From Paratinospora sagittata (lineage: Eukaryota > Streptophyta > Magnoliopsida > Ranunculales > Menispermaceae), in assembly GCA_035771175.1 (NCBI GenBank), contig CM069606.1, positions 29,097,816 through 29,161,815 of the forward strand: DNA of 64,000 nucleotides. The letters are read 5' to 3'. Positions 35,910-46,514 of this stretch are shown here, piece after piece; positions within the stretch are counted from its first letter, which is position 1; the number at the start of each line of letters is the position of its first letter. Both the position numbers and the translations under genes were made by a program. The notes below the pieces were generated by a model. It worked only from the letters and a program-made list of their open reading frames with translations. It had not been told where the DNA came from and ran no database searches.

Positions 35910-36989
35910 TTATGATTGAAATCTTGCATAAAGGCAGACACTGAACATACTATCAGGTCGACTTGCATTTAAGTACAACAGACTTCCAATCATACTTCTA
36001 TAAAGTTTTGAATCAATTGATTTACCTTTTTCATCCTTATCTAATTTGATTGCAAAGGTACAAGGAGTGTGAATCGATTTCAAATTGTGCATTTGAAACT
36101 TTTTAACCATTCCTTAGCATACTTTGATTGGCTTATGAAGGTGTCTTTCGGCATTTGCTTAATTTGTAAGCCGAGAAAGTATGTAAGTTCTCCCATCATA
36201 CTCATTTCAAATTCCTTCGGCATTAATTTAGAAAACTCATCACACAATTCTTTGTTTGATGCACCAAAAATTATATCATCAACACATATTTGAACAATAA
36301 GCATATTATCATTATGGTGTTAGATAAACAAAGTTGGATCAAGTTTTCCTTTTTGAAACTTATGATCTAAAAAAAATGAACTCAGTCGATCATACCAAGC
36401 TGTTGGAGCTTGTCTTAATCCATATAAAGATTTGTGGAGTTTGAACACATATTTCGGGCCTTGAGCATCCTCAAACCCTGGACTTTGTTCTACATATACC
36501 TCATCATTCATGTATCCATTTAGAAAAAAACACTTTTTACATCCATTTGGTATAAGGGAAAATCCTTGTATCAAGCATAGGCAAGTAGCATCCTTATTGC
36601 CTCTAGTCTTGCTACTGGGGCAAAGGCTTCTTTGAAGTCTATGCTTTCTTCTTGGATGTACCCTTGTGCAACGAATCTAGCCTTATTGCGGACAATGATA
36701 CCTTGTTCATTCTTTTTGTTTCTAAAGATCCATTTGGTTCCTATAACATATTGATAAAAAGGTCTAGGAACTAATTCTCATACTTTGGTTCGCACAAAGT
36801 GTCCTAATTTTTCTTGCATAGCAAGAATCCAGTTTTCATCATTCAGTGCATCTTCCACTACAAAAGCAACAAGCTCTTGATCTTTTTTAATTGATGCTCT
36901 AATGAATGCACCCTTTCGAGAATCTCCTAAGATTTGATCTTGGGAAAGACCTTGAAGCAATCTAGAGTTTTTAGAAGACTCTAAAGATG
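35910..36989 (-). pseudogene. pol: Reverse transcriptase of element E
   Basis: Pieces: the linker and start at 36989-36575 with stops, FFLNGYMNDEVYVEQSPGFE and [15 protein letters not shown] in 36574-36320, [20 protein letters not shown] in 36304-36080, and the connection region to 35910 ([20 protein letters not shown]). The catalytic box reads CVDD instead of YVDD: the Asp pair is kept but the Tyr is lost. Frameshifts near 36310 and 36090 break the frame. Confidence 0.88.
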
Positions 36990-38539
36990 TTTCAGGTTCA
37001 AGATCTATAATCTTGGTTGAATTGGGTTCATCATCATCAATATTTAATTGTTGAAGATCATCTTTAAGACTTTTCTTATTTTCACATTCATCAAAATTTA
37101 TATGAATTGATTCTTCTACAGTTTGATTAGATTTGTTGAATACTCTGTAGGCTCTACTGTGAGAAGAATATCCTAAGAATATTCCTATGTCAGATTTAGG
37201 TTCAAACTTATCTAGATTGTCTTTATCATTAAGAATAAAACATTTGCATCCAAATACACGGAAGTAACTGATGTTGGGTGTTCTACCCTTCCATAGTTTA
37301 TATGGAGTTTTATTCAAATCTCTTCTTATTAGAATATCAGTTCATTACATAGCAGGCAGTGTTAATAGCTTCACCCCAAAAATGATTTGTAGTATTATAC
37401 TCATTAAGTATTGTTCTACACATCTACTGCAGAGTTCTATTCTTTCTTTCGACTACACCATTTTGTTGTGGTGTCCTAGGGCCTGATAGATGGTGAGTGT
37501 AACCTTGATTGTTACAAAATTCTTCGAGATTTTTATTAACAAATTCACCACCTCTATCACTCCCAATTATGTTGATTTTGTAACCCTTTTCATTTTTAAC
37601 TCTCTTACAGAATTTTATAAATGTTTCACATGCATCAAATTTATGAGCTAATAGAAATACCCATGTGAACCGAGTAAAGTCATCAACAATCACAAACACA
37701 TGTGATTTACCACCTAAGCTTTGGGTTTTAGTTGGTCCCAAAAGATCCATGTGAATCAATTTGAGAGCTCTAGAGGTTGATTGATGCCCCTTACTCTTAA
37801 ATGATGATCGGGTATGCTTACCAAGTTGACATGTATCACATACCTTGTCATTTAAGTAATTTCCTTTCGGAATACCCTTGGCAAGATCATGTTTGACAAT
37901 TCTAGATATGTTATCCATATTAACATGAGTTAATCTCCTATGCCATAGCCATGCATCATTATAAGAGATAACACTTAAACATGTTACATTTTGTTTCTTC
38001 ATGTCATTAAAGTTTGTGCAATACACATTCTTAAGTCTAGATGCCATGAATGCAATGCTTTTATCAGGATGCTTGACAGTGCACCTATTTGCTTCAAATG
38101 AAATGTCATAACCCTTGTCACATAATTGACTTATGCTCAAGTGATTATGCTTCATCCCTTTAACATAAAGTACATCAGATATGGATAGAAAATCGTTACC
38201 AATAGTTCCGATGCATTCAATGTCACCTTTGTTGTCATCTCCGAAAGTGACCTTTCCTCCTTTCTTTTTTTTAAGGCTCAGAAATTTAGATTTATCTCCA
38301 GTCATATGCCTTAAACGGTGGTTGTTTAGATACCATATATCTTCATTTTTGCATATCCACACAACATATAATATTTTTGACTTTGCTACCCATGCAAGTT
38401 TGGATCCATGCATGTTAGCATCAGTAAGAATAGATTTTTCAATCCATGTATATTTCTTTTTCTTTCTACTTAAGATATTACATCTAAGTGTGGTATGACC
38501 TTCCTTATGATGCTTGTGGCATGTTGGTCGTTTGGTCAA
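36990..38539 (-). pseudogene. pol: Protease, pre-integrase and integrase of element E
   Basis: A 371-aa open frame (38539-37424) begins with the second gag knuckle region (CHKHHKEGHTTLRC), then the protease region WYLNNHRLRHMTGD, where the catalytic DSG of element A (WYLDSGCSRHMSGD) has become NNH, so protease would be inactive. GAG-pre-integrase (WLWHRRLTHVN, CDTCQLGKHTRSSF) and the integrase core follow with DDFTRFTW, IGSDRGGEF and TPQQNGVVERKNRTLQ, catalytic D, D and E all kept. A CAG to TAG stop ends it at 37424. The integrase C-terminal part continues in the 37317-36778 frame (WKGRTPNISYFRVFGC). Confidence 0.88.
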
Positions 38540-39959
38540 TTAGGTATTGTATTCCTTTCGTTTTGACCCATGAGTATAACCTAAGCTAGTTTTGTCGAAT
38601 GCACATCTTTGTGATCCTAACATCATGTCAAAAAACTTTTGACCATTTGTGAATTTAGTCATGGTGAAGTTCAGGTCTTCCTTTTCCTTTCTAAGAGTTT
38701 CATTTTCAATTTTTAGTTTCCCAACAACTTTCTTAAGTTGTTGATTGTCTAGAGACATTTTGTCCAGCTCTTCTTGTTGGAATTCTATTTCCTCAAGAGC
38801 TTCTTCAAGACTATGCTTGAGGTTTTCATTTTTCTTGGTCTTTTTACTAATTTTTGCCTTAAGCTCCTGAGTATGAGCATAGAGCTCATTAAGTTTGTCA
38901 ATGGGTTCAGATTTTACCTCAGTGCTTGCCATTAAGCATAGTGCAGCAGGGTGACCTAAATCCGTTTCATCTTCGCTTGAGCTTGAAAGCTTTGAGAACT
39001 TTCTTGTCCTTTCTATACGAGCTGGAGTTCTTCTTATATTTAATGGGACATTCACTTTTTACATGACCTACTTTGTTACAATCGTAACACATTAACTCTA
39101 CAGGTTTAGACTCGGGTTTCTTTCTTTTGTGAAACCTTGAGTAGGAGCTATTCTTACTCTTTCTCCTAAGCAACTTGTTAAACTTTCCAAACAACAAAGC
39201 CATGTCATCATTTGAGCCTGAATCATTTTCAGAATCAATTTCAGCATTGAGGCCAATAGATTTCTTTTCTTTTTCCTTAACCTTGACCGGGCTCATCTTA
39301 TCTTTTAACTTCATTTCATGAACCATTAACGAACCACATAATTCATCAAAAGTGTATTATGCCAGATTCTTGGCTTCTTCAATGGCCGTGGCCTTGGTTC
39401 TCATGCTTTGGGTAGGCCTCTTAGAAACTTTCTAACAGTTTCTTCTTGGTCATAGATTTTTCCAAGGTTCTTCATCTCATTGATGTTTGTTGTGAACTGA
39501 CCAATAGCCTCAGCTATCAAATTAGTTTCCTTCATCCTATAGGTCTCATATTTTTCAACTAATAATTAGAGCTTTGCCTTTTTAACTTGCAAAGTTCCAT
39601 CATGGGTGGCCTCTAACTTGTGCCAGATTTCTTTAGGGGTTTCACATGCACTAACTCTATTGAACTCTTCAATTGATAAACTGCAAAACAAAATGTTTAC
39701 AGCTTGGTTATTTAATAGTTCTCTTTTCTTTTCTTTGGTACTCCATTCGTTTATTTCCTTCAAGACAATAGCGCTGCCAACTATTTTAGTAGGTGTTGGA
39801 CAATCGTTTCTCGCAACATCCCACATCTCTAAATATTGGGCTTTTAGGTAGTACCTAATCTTAGTTTTCCAGTGTAAATAGTTTTCTCCCTTCAACTGTG
39901 GTGGTTGGTCGGTGGAGTTTCCTTCACCTAAGAGATAAGTACTTTTTTTGTTTTGTCAT
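38540..39959 (-). pseudogene. gag: gag of element E
   Basis: The start is probably at about 39959, just inside the PBS. Capsid-like core at 39895-39566 (KGENYLHWKTKIRYYLKAQ, EFNRVSACETPKEIWHKLEA) and a broken stretch to 39327. The zinc knuckle CYDCNKVGHVKSEC in 39326-38967 is intact (CCHC). The coiled coil in 39055-38540 (KKTKKNENLKHSLEEALEE) is longer than in element A by about 15 residues. Frameshifts near 39940, 39560 and 39000 and stops make it nonfunctional. Confidence 0.85.
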
Positions 39960-40000
39960 GTCATACTCAATCAAAGATGGTTAAATACTTTGATGGTTAA

Positions 40001-40017
40001 CCTGCTTTGATACCAAT
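40001..40017 (-). promoter_or_regulatory. Primer binding site of element E
   Basis: On the minus strand, attggtatcaaagcagg follows the 5' LTR. It is closer to the initiator-Met PBS (TGGTATCAGAGC) than that of element A. Confidence 0.85.
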
Positions 40018-42024
40018 TGTTAGCCCAGATATGTCCAAGAGGGAAGTGAATTGGACACTTAGCAGATTTTAACCTTTCTTAAAATTATGCGGAATAATGA
40101 AAGCAGATTAAACAAAGTATAGCAATTAAATACAGCAAATGTAAATGGGACAATGCAAGCAAGATTTATAGTGGTTCGGCCGCGCCTACATCCACTACCT
40201 AACCTCCTTAGTTAGGATTTGTGCAAACTCCACTATGGACCTTCTTACGGGTAAAGATCAAACCAGTACACTTTCTCAACTTACGGGTGTGAGAACTATA
40301 GTTTCTCAGCTTACAGGTGTGAGAAGACCGTTTCTCAACTTCCGAGTGTGAGATGACCGTTTCTCAACTTTCGGGTGTGAGATGACCATAATAACTTTGA
40401 GTAACACTTGCTCTTGCCTAGTGACTAACCAGTCACTGTAAATTTAATACAAGATGAGATCGGATTCCCTTTACTTAGAATCAAAGTGATACTTACAAAG
40501 CTTTGAATTGAACCTTCATTGACCACACATTCAACAAAATATGTATAATAAAGTTTAAGCTAAAAATAGGTTCAAAGAGCTTTTGTCTTCTTCAATGGAT
40601 TTTCAAAATGATGAAGATGAAGTTCAATCAATCCAAAAGCCTTAAAGTTTTTCTTTCAAAATGATCATAAGTTCAAGCACAAATGAAAGACGACTAACTT
40701 TCAAAGAGTTTTTGCACAAGTGAAAACTGTTGATATGCTTTTGAATGAATATCAATTTTCGTATTTTTTCAGTAGTTTTTATGCTCTAAGGCAGCACGTA
40801 TATATAGAAGTAACAGAGGCGCAATGGACTTGATGAATTTTGGCGCTCTAAGTTAGTTCAAATACAACGTCTGCATTCTTTCCTGAAATGGATCGATTCA
40901 GCTCTATTTATATTTCGGTACCACCTGAATCATTTTGATCCTTGCATGAAAGAGGAATGTTCTGACATAATATAAGAACATTCAAAAAGTTCTAAAAAAG
41001 TTGTACGATTCTGAAAAGTATTCATACGGTTCTCAGGAAAGTAACAGAAATGGTGTTATTGTCAGAACAATAACATTTGTTGGATTAGCATCCTTGCGCA
41101 TAATATCAACTTTTGTCGTTTTATTCCTTGAGGGCGCTCATGGAGCATAAGCGTCCTGCTGAACATTGAAGTGAGGGCGCTACTAAGTCATAAGCGTCTT
41201 GACTTACTTTGACGATTTAAACAACTCAAATCATGAGGGCGCTACTTCGCAGTTAGCGTCCTCCTTTGTTTTAAAGCATTAAACACGCGAGGGCGCTACT
41301 CAAAAGTTAGCGTCCTAATATTTAAAATTAGTTTTAAAACAATATTAAGCATGTTGTAGGACAGTAAGCGTCTTAAAAGTTATTAAGTTGATTCTAAAGA
41401 TGAGGGCTCTCCTACACAAGTAGCGTCCCGATAATTTATTCAACTTATAAACTCTCAGCGTCTTTAAAGATAGAAATCACCTAAAAACAATAAGAACTTC
41501 CGGCGAGCTGAAATTAAGTTAGGGTCGTGACATTCTCAAAGGTTGGCAAAGGAAGGTAGCTACTTACACGTAAGCGTCCATGTGAATCAATTCAATTCAA
41601 TCTTGAGCGTCCTAATATTTTATCAGGACGTTGTTAAAACATTAGTGTCCTGAAAGACTTTATAAAAGTGATTTTTGATTTCTCGATTAAAGCTCGATAA
41701 AACATAATGTAACCGGATTAAATAGAATATGCAAACGATCGATTAAAACATGCAGGCATGCATATCGCTGAATCAAATGACATAGAAGGTCCTACAACCT
41801 ATCGTAATCTAATCATACAATCGAACATCTTCAAATGATCATGGTCTTCAAGAAGATCTTTAATACGTTCGCCATGCATTTTTTATTCTTTGAAATCTTC
41901 AAGTAAGATTAGATATGTCATATGTGCAGTAATATCTTAAACAGAATGTGGTTTGTAATCATCAAAATATCTTTCATATTAGGGACATATTCTCTTAAGG
42001 AACATGAGAATAATTGGGTCAACA
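40018..42024 (-). repeat. 5' LTR of element E
   Basis: 2007 bp. On the minus strand it runs from tgttgacccaattattctca (42024) to tctgggctaaca (40018). The U3 hairpin array is at about 41085-41660, the TATA box at 40799-40806 and the R/U5 hairpin array at about 40230-40395 (units of tttctcaactt-acgggtgtgagaa form). It differs from the 3' LTR by many substitutions and by short indels, for example near 41540. Confidence 0.9.
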
Positions 42025-42910
42025 CTTTGTCGTAAGCGTCCTAACTTTGCGATAAAAAAAACTAAATCATGAGGGCTCTAATTACAGTTAGCGTCATGTT
42101 TTGTTTTAAAATATTTAAATATACGAGGGTGTTACTTACAAGTAAGTGTCCTAACTTTTGAAACATGAAACATAAGGGCGCTACAAATGCGTGAACGTCC
42201 TAACATTTTAAAACATTTTAAAAATAATACTAAGTACGCTAAAAGACAATCAGCATCTTGAAAGTTATTAAGTTGGTTCTTAAGATGAGGGTGCTCCTAT
42301 CCTGGCAGCGTCCTGATAGTTTTTCCAACTTATAACTATCAGCGTCCTTAAAGATAAAAATCATTGAAAAACTAGGAGAACTTTCATCGAGCGGATACTA
42401 AGTTAGTGTGCTGACAACTTCACAGGTTCACAAAAGTGAGGTCGCTACTCAAAAGTAAGTGTCCTAATGAATAAGTGCATTTCAACCATGAATGGAGTCA
42501 GCTTCCTGACTTATTAAGTTTGGGAGGGCGCTGCTGAGATATTAACTCCCTGAAAAAATTCTTAAAATACAGTTTTGATTTTTTGTTCAAAACTCAATTA
42601 AACATGATTAAAATCATGGTATTTTCGGATTAAATCAAATTCTTTAGAAATTGTTAAAATAGCTTTAAAAACATATCGATCAAAACATGCAATTGATTAA
42701 GTTTTGCTGCGAGAAGTTTGATCAATAGTTTTACATTATAAGTACTAAGAATCCTCGAGCTTCGATGATGACACACAATGCAATTGAGAGCTCTATTCCT
42801 TAATCCTGAATTTGATAAATCTGAAACACTCAACAAGATCATTAGATACACAGTTTTGAGTTATTTGGAATTATCAAAACATTCTTATCATGGGGTTCCT
42901 TGAGATAACA

Positions 42911-43500
42911 AGTATATCTTCGAGAAGCTTCTTCCAATACAAATTTGGCGGAATCAAAGTTAGAAAAAGCCCTACTTCTGGAAGCCATGAAAATGAGAAA
43001 ATCACACCAAAAGCACCCCAAATCTAATTAGAAAATGAACAAACCCTTACTCTCTAAAAAACTACCAAGCTTCAAAGAATAGAGAAGAATGGACTTCCAA
43101 ACTAGTAAAAATTTGCAAAATACGTAAAACATCATATGAATCCTTGATTTAAAAGTGCCAACCTTGCCAATGGAGACTAGAGGAGAGCACCTAGGGCTTG
43201 CAATGACCTCCTTGGAATGAAAAAGAATGGAAAAAAGGGCTAGGAAGGAGATGAGGGGGAAGATGAAGATGAAAATGGAAGATGAAAGCAGAGAGGAAGA
43301 AGCTCCAAAATAATGGTTAGAAGAGGAAAAAATGAGATGGGGAGGCTCAAAGGATGAGTTGCAGAAGAAAAATGGCGTAGGAAAGAAAGAGAAAGGAAGA
43401 AAAAGTAAATAAACAAAATATAAAAAAAAACAACAACAAATAAGGCGTTAAAAAAAACCCAACCCTGTGACCCCAGCGTCGCGCCTTCATCTCCAACGTG
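42911..43500 (-). other. Leader upstream of the split Athila-like ORF
   Basis: 42988-42911 is the N-terminal coding start. Upstream (43000-43500, minus strand) is a C/T-rich, noncoding leader with cttcctctctgctttcatct-like runs and no frame worth calling. Near 43465-43500 'gcgtcgcgcc' and 'aacgtgtcgc' form a short GC-rich cluster. Such pyrimidine-rich leaders precede ORFs in Athila-type elements. The 88-aa minus frame at 43506-43240 is low complexity and is not called. Confidence 0.4.
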
Positions 43501-43800
43501 TCGCAATGCTCAGTCCCAGTTTTTTTTTCTTCGGCACCCGAAGAAAATCTTATGTTGTAGGTTTCCTTCTACATCAATCAGCCATATGTTTTTCGATTGT
43601 TTTTTTTGTTGAAAATCTTTTAAATGTTAGTCGATTTTTCGATTTTTAAATCTTTTAAATCATTTTTTTTTTATTTCTAATTATTAGGTTAGTCAATTTT
43701 TCGATTTCTCACTTTCAATTATATTTCTCAACATCATTTGAAATTAAATGTTATTAGTATTCATATCGTGAAGTTTTTCAAAAAATGAATTTTAAGTCAT
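43501..43800. other. Unassigned AT-rich stretch
   Basis: Repeated 'ttagtcgatttttcgatttt'-type phrases at about 43627-43710 suggest a small tandem duplication. Otherwise no gene, terminal repeat or known motif is visible. The junction between the Athila-like element and LTR fragment K lies somewhere here. Confidence 0.3.
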
Positions 43801-44769
43801 ATATGATTATAGGTCAAAGAACTCACTCCTCTTAAAGGAATTCACTCCTTGATAGCTTTTGAAGTGAAATTGACTTAATGAATTAATTTCATGAAAAAAC
43901 TAATTTCTTGATTGCTTTTGATGCATCATGTTTCAAGAAACTCATACATAGTCAAGAAACATATTCTTGACATGTCTGTTATCTCAATGAACCCTATGAC
44001 ATGAATATTTTGATGATTCCAAATATCTCTAGTTTGTCCATCTAATGATCTTGTCAAGTGTTTCAGATTTATCAAGAATCAAGATCAAGGAATTGAGCTT
44101 ACAAGCCTATTGAACGTCACAAAGTAAAGTTTCGAATCTATCAGTACTTAGAATGTAAAGTCTATCGATCAACTTACTCTCATTGAGATTTTATCGTTTG
44201 CATATTTTGATCGTAACATTTTAATCGTACCTTATGATTTCTAAAGTATTTTATTTGATTAAGATAAATAATGATGTTTTATCGAGCTTTAATTGAGAAA
44301 TCAAAAACCATTTTTGTAAAAGTCTTTCAGGACACTAATGGTTTGGCAGTGCCCTCCTGGACTTGATGAGTCAGGACGCTGATAAAATATTAGGAAGCTC
44401 AAGGTTGAATTGAACTGATTAATAAGGATGCTTCCTTCTTAGTAGCGAATTTTCTTTTATCAACCTTTGAGAATGTCAGGATGCTGACTTAGTTTCAGCT
44501 CGCTGAAAGTTCTTTTTCTCTTTAAGTGATTTCTATATTTCAGGACGCTGATAAGTTATAAGTTGAATAAATTATCAAGACGCTACTTGTGTAGGAGCGC
44601 CCTCATCTTTCGAATCAACTTAAATAACTTTCAGGACGCTTATCGTCCATTAGCGCACTTAACATTATTTTAAAACTATTTTTAATAGTTTAGGAAGCTT
44701 ACTCTTGAGTAGCGCCCTCGTATGTCAAAAGTTTTAAAACAAAGCAGGACGCTCACAGTGAAATAGAGT

Positions 44770-45010
44770 TGTCACACCCCGCGGATGTGATGGGTACCTC
44801 ATCGAGCGTACCCCAGCTACTATGATCCCATAATATTGTCCCATCCCAGTACACAACCCACTCAATAGTGTCTAGTACCCCGGGATCATTTGTCCACACT
44901 ACGAGACGTCCTTGTGTGGCGGGCTGTACCGGAATGGGACAATATTATGTGGTGCTATGGCTGGGGTACACTCGAGTATGAGGTACCCATCACATCCGCG
45001 GAGTGTGACA
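44770..45010. mobile_element. 241-bp fold-back element with TGTCACAC termini
   Basis: The left arm tgtcacaccccgcggatgtg (and on through atgggtacctcat) is repeated inverted at the right end (gaggtacccatcacatccgcggagtgtgaca). Imperfect pairing continues inward through 'gtaccccagc' and 'ataatattgtccca'. It sits inside a U3 hairpin unit of LTR F. The flanks agagt (44765-44769) and agcgc (45011-45015) restore the sequence gaaatagcgccctcatg known from element A when one copy is removed, so a 5-bp target duplication is likely. It has no coding capacity. It may be a MITE or an LTR-derived inverted duplication. Confidence 0.75.
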
Positions 45011-45794
45011 AGCGCCCTCATGAATTAAGTCATTTTATTGGCAAAGCAAGTCAGAACGATTATTATTCAGTTGCACCCTCACTTCATTGTTTAGTAGGAG
45101 GCTGATATTCTATGAGCACCCTCAAAGGAACAGAACGACATAAATGATATTTTTGCTATTTTGACATGCACGTCCTATTAGCCAACTTTTTAGAATAACT
45201 TTTCGTACAAAATCAATTTTTTGTATTTGTAAGAGATGTTCTCTGATTCACGAACCACGTCTTCTAAAACATTCCTTATTCGTGTATCTAGAGAAAATCA
45301 GAATATTCATGAAATGTGCAGTTGTTATTTTCGTGATATATTCTAGTTGTTGTGAGTAAACGTTCATATTTGAAATTCAAATTGAAATGAACAATAGCTT
45401 CATCTCTATTAGTCTATAAATACAGACACTTAACAATTTGTTAAGACCACCGAAAATTTTTTGAGCTAAAACACTTTTTGAAAGTTAGTCGAATTTTCAT
45501 ATGATTTAAAAAGCTTAAGCTATTCTAGTTTCAAAGCATTTATTTGAATTATTACTTATTCAAATGATTTTCACACTGAGCTAAGATTTTATCTTTATCT
45601 GAAAATCGATTTGAAAGTTTAAACTATTTTCACTCAAATTATTCAACACAGTTTTTACATATATCATTCTTGCTGAAAGAAAATTTTGAGAGATAGTTCA
45701 TAGGATACAGTTGTACTCAATTTCATATCTTGTATATTGTATCAAGGTTGTAACAATAGTTAGATAAACTACTAAGTTGATATTCTATATTCAA

Positions 45795-46075
45795 CAAGGT
45801 TAGGTCTTTTCACACCCGTAACTTGAGAAACGATAGTTCTCGCACTCGTAAGTTGAGAAAGCTTAGGTTTGTCTCACACCCGTAAGTTGGGATAGGTTGG
45901 TCTCACGCCTGTAAGCCGAGCAGTGTAACAATTGTTCTCATGCCCGCAAGTTGAGAAAAGGTGTAATGGTTTGATTCTCACCCGTAAGAGAATCCTTTAG
46001 TGATCAGGTTCAAAATCCTAACTGAGGAGCTTAGGTAGTGGACGTAGGCAAGTAGCCGAACCACTATAAATTGAC
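45795..46075 (+). repeat. R/U5 hairpin array of LTR F
   Basis: Units with (c)acccgtaagtt loops, among them a near-perfect one: GATTCTC (45973-45979), loop acccgtaa (45980-45987), GAGAATC (45988-45994). The array ends in the agtgg...ccact block near 46037-46070. Confidence 0.8.
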
Positions 46076-46186
46076 TTTGCATATTTGTTTACTTTCTGCA
46101 CTTTAATTTTTTCCATTGTAATTGTTTTTAAATTGTCTAAGTGTCCAATTCACCCCCCTCTTGGACATATATGGGCCAACAATGTC

Positions 46187-46514
46187 ATTGATTCTCAACC
46201 ACCCGAAGAGTGCTTTCATACTTGAAGGAATGCACTCCAACAGGACAAAACACTCATATTTTTTCTAAGGCATTGAGGAACGTACTCCAACTTTAAGAAA
46301 TGTGCTCCATGCAAAGGAAAAATGTCCCAAACTCTCGGGATTTGAGGAATGCGTTCCAGCAAGTAGGAACGCATTCCATCAATTTTGGACAAAACTGCGT
46401 ATTTTTGTCCCAAGTCTTGAGGAATGCGTTCCAGTAGGAAGGAACGTGTTCCTCACTTTGAATTTTTATTTTATTTTTTGTGGAACACACTCCTCCAGAA
46501 CGAATGCACTCTAG
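46187..46514 (+). repeat. LTR fragment K, U3 palindrome array
   Basis: About ten copies of gGAAYGCRYTCCa (for example ggaatgcgttcc, ggaacgcattcc, ggaacacactcc) in 310 bp. It continues leftward across solo LTR F into about 43800-43976, where 'aactcactcct' and 'ggaattcactcctt' are further units. The right side is cut by element H at 46515. I infer a truncated LTR of another copia-type family, since no ends are visible. ORFs on both strands here are repeat artefacts. Confidence 0.6.

Larger units (their letters stand above)
33124..42024 (-). mobile_element. Ty1/copia element E, complete
   Basis: LTRs at 33124-35123 (3') and 40018-42024 (5') flank a minus-strand internal domain with PBS, gag, protease, integrase, RT, RNase H and PPT. 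Target duplication cttag (33119-33123) and ctttg (42025-42029) is 4/5. The total length is 8901 bp. It is the same family as element A in inverted orientation, with generally better preserved frames: one 371-aa ORF spans protease to integrase. It lies inside solo LTR D. Confidence 0.92.
29214..42910 (-). repeat. Solo LTR, family D, interrupted by C and E
   Basis: The LTR pieces are 29214-30189, 32984-33123 and 42025-42910. They sum to about 2.0 kb, the normal length for this group. On the minus strand it begins tgttatctcaaggaacccca at 42910, matching the start of LTR F at 43977, and ends with the TTGGAC/GTCCAA hairpin and gggccaaca. Target duplication agaat (29209-29213) and agtat (42911-42915) is 4/5. 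R/U5 hairpins lie at 29390-29595, and U3 hairpins at 33065-33123 and 42030-42560. 'gtatt/catag' at 29976 shows a damaged TATA region. Confidence 0.75.
20990..42988 (-). pseudogene. Split ORF of the 'putative plant transposon protein' type
   Basis: The start ATG is at 42988 (MASRSRAFSNFDSAKFVLEE). The coding pieces are 42988-42916, 29208-28803, 23713-23299 and 21175-20990, about 360 codons in total. Insertions D, B2 and J separate them, and the frame reads through the D, B2 and J junctions when one target duplication is dropped. The middle piece carries LVHEFYGNAKEHVNGRVRVR and FDRHTINQFYGL, and the next WALVIFAIRKEKSIDVEELL. These resemble the plant Transposase_32-like domain found in Athila-type gypsy elements (matrix/env-like or extra ORF; function unknown). 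Stops and frameshifts, such as a TGA in the 29.2-kb piece and a TAA at about 23600, show decay before or after the insertions. Confidence 0.7.
7290..43500 (-). mobile_element. Old Athila-like gypsy element, split by nested insertions
   Basis: Six segments belong together: about 7290-8819, 10809-11861, 20766-21180, 23294-23718, 28798-29213 and 42911-43500. They are joined by removing insertions B, A, J, B2 and D with their 5-bp target duplications. Reading on the minus strand gives a long AT-rich leader, an ORF of the putative plant transposon protein type, a 3' spacer with the plant-retroelement phrase 'aaggacaatgtttcatctaa' followed by gtttggggggtaaa, and an LTR-like region ending at about 7290. 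The element has no visible gag or pol within the window, so lineage (Athila/Tat-type gypsy) is inferred from the ORF and the 3' region. Its right limit is uncertain. Confidence 0.55.
43977..46181 (+). repeat. Solo LTR, family D/F
   Basis: It opens tgttatctcaatgaacccta and closes atatgggccaaca (2205 bp, or 1964 bp without the fold-back insert at 44770-45010). The target duplication atgtc is perfect (43972-43976 and 46182-46186). No PBS follows, so it is solo. U3 hairpins lie at about 44325-45125, the TATA box at 45414-45421 and R/U5 hairpins at 45795-45995. Confidence 0.92.

Noticed and set aside
43240..43506. 88-aa hydrophobic ORF on the minus strand
   Set aside because: It is low-complexity C/T-rich leader translated by chance; it has no homology that I can name and no conservation context.
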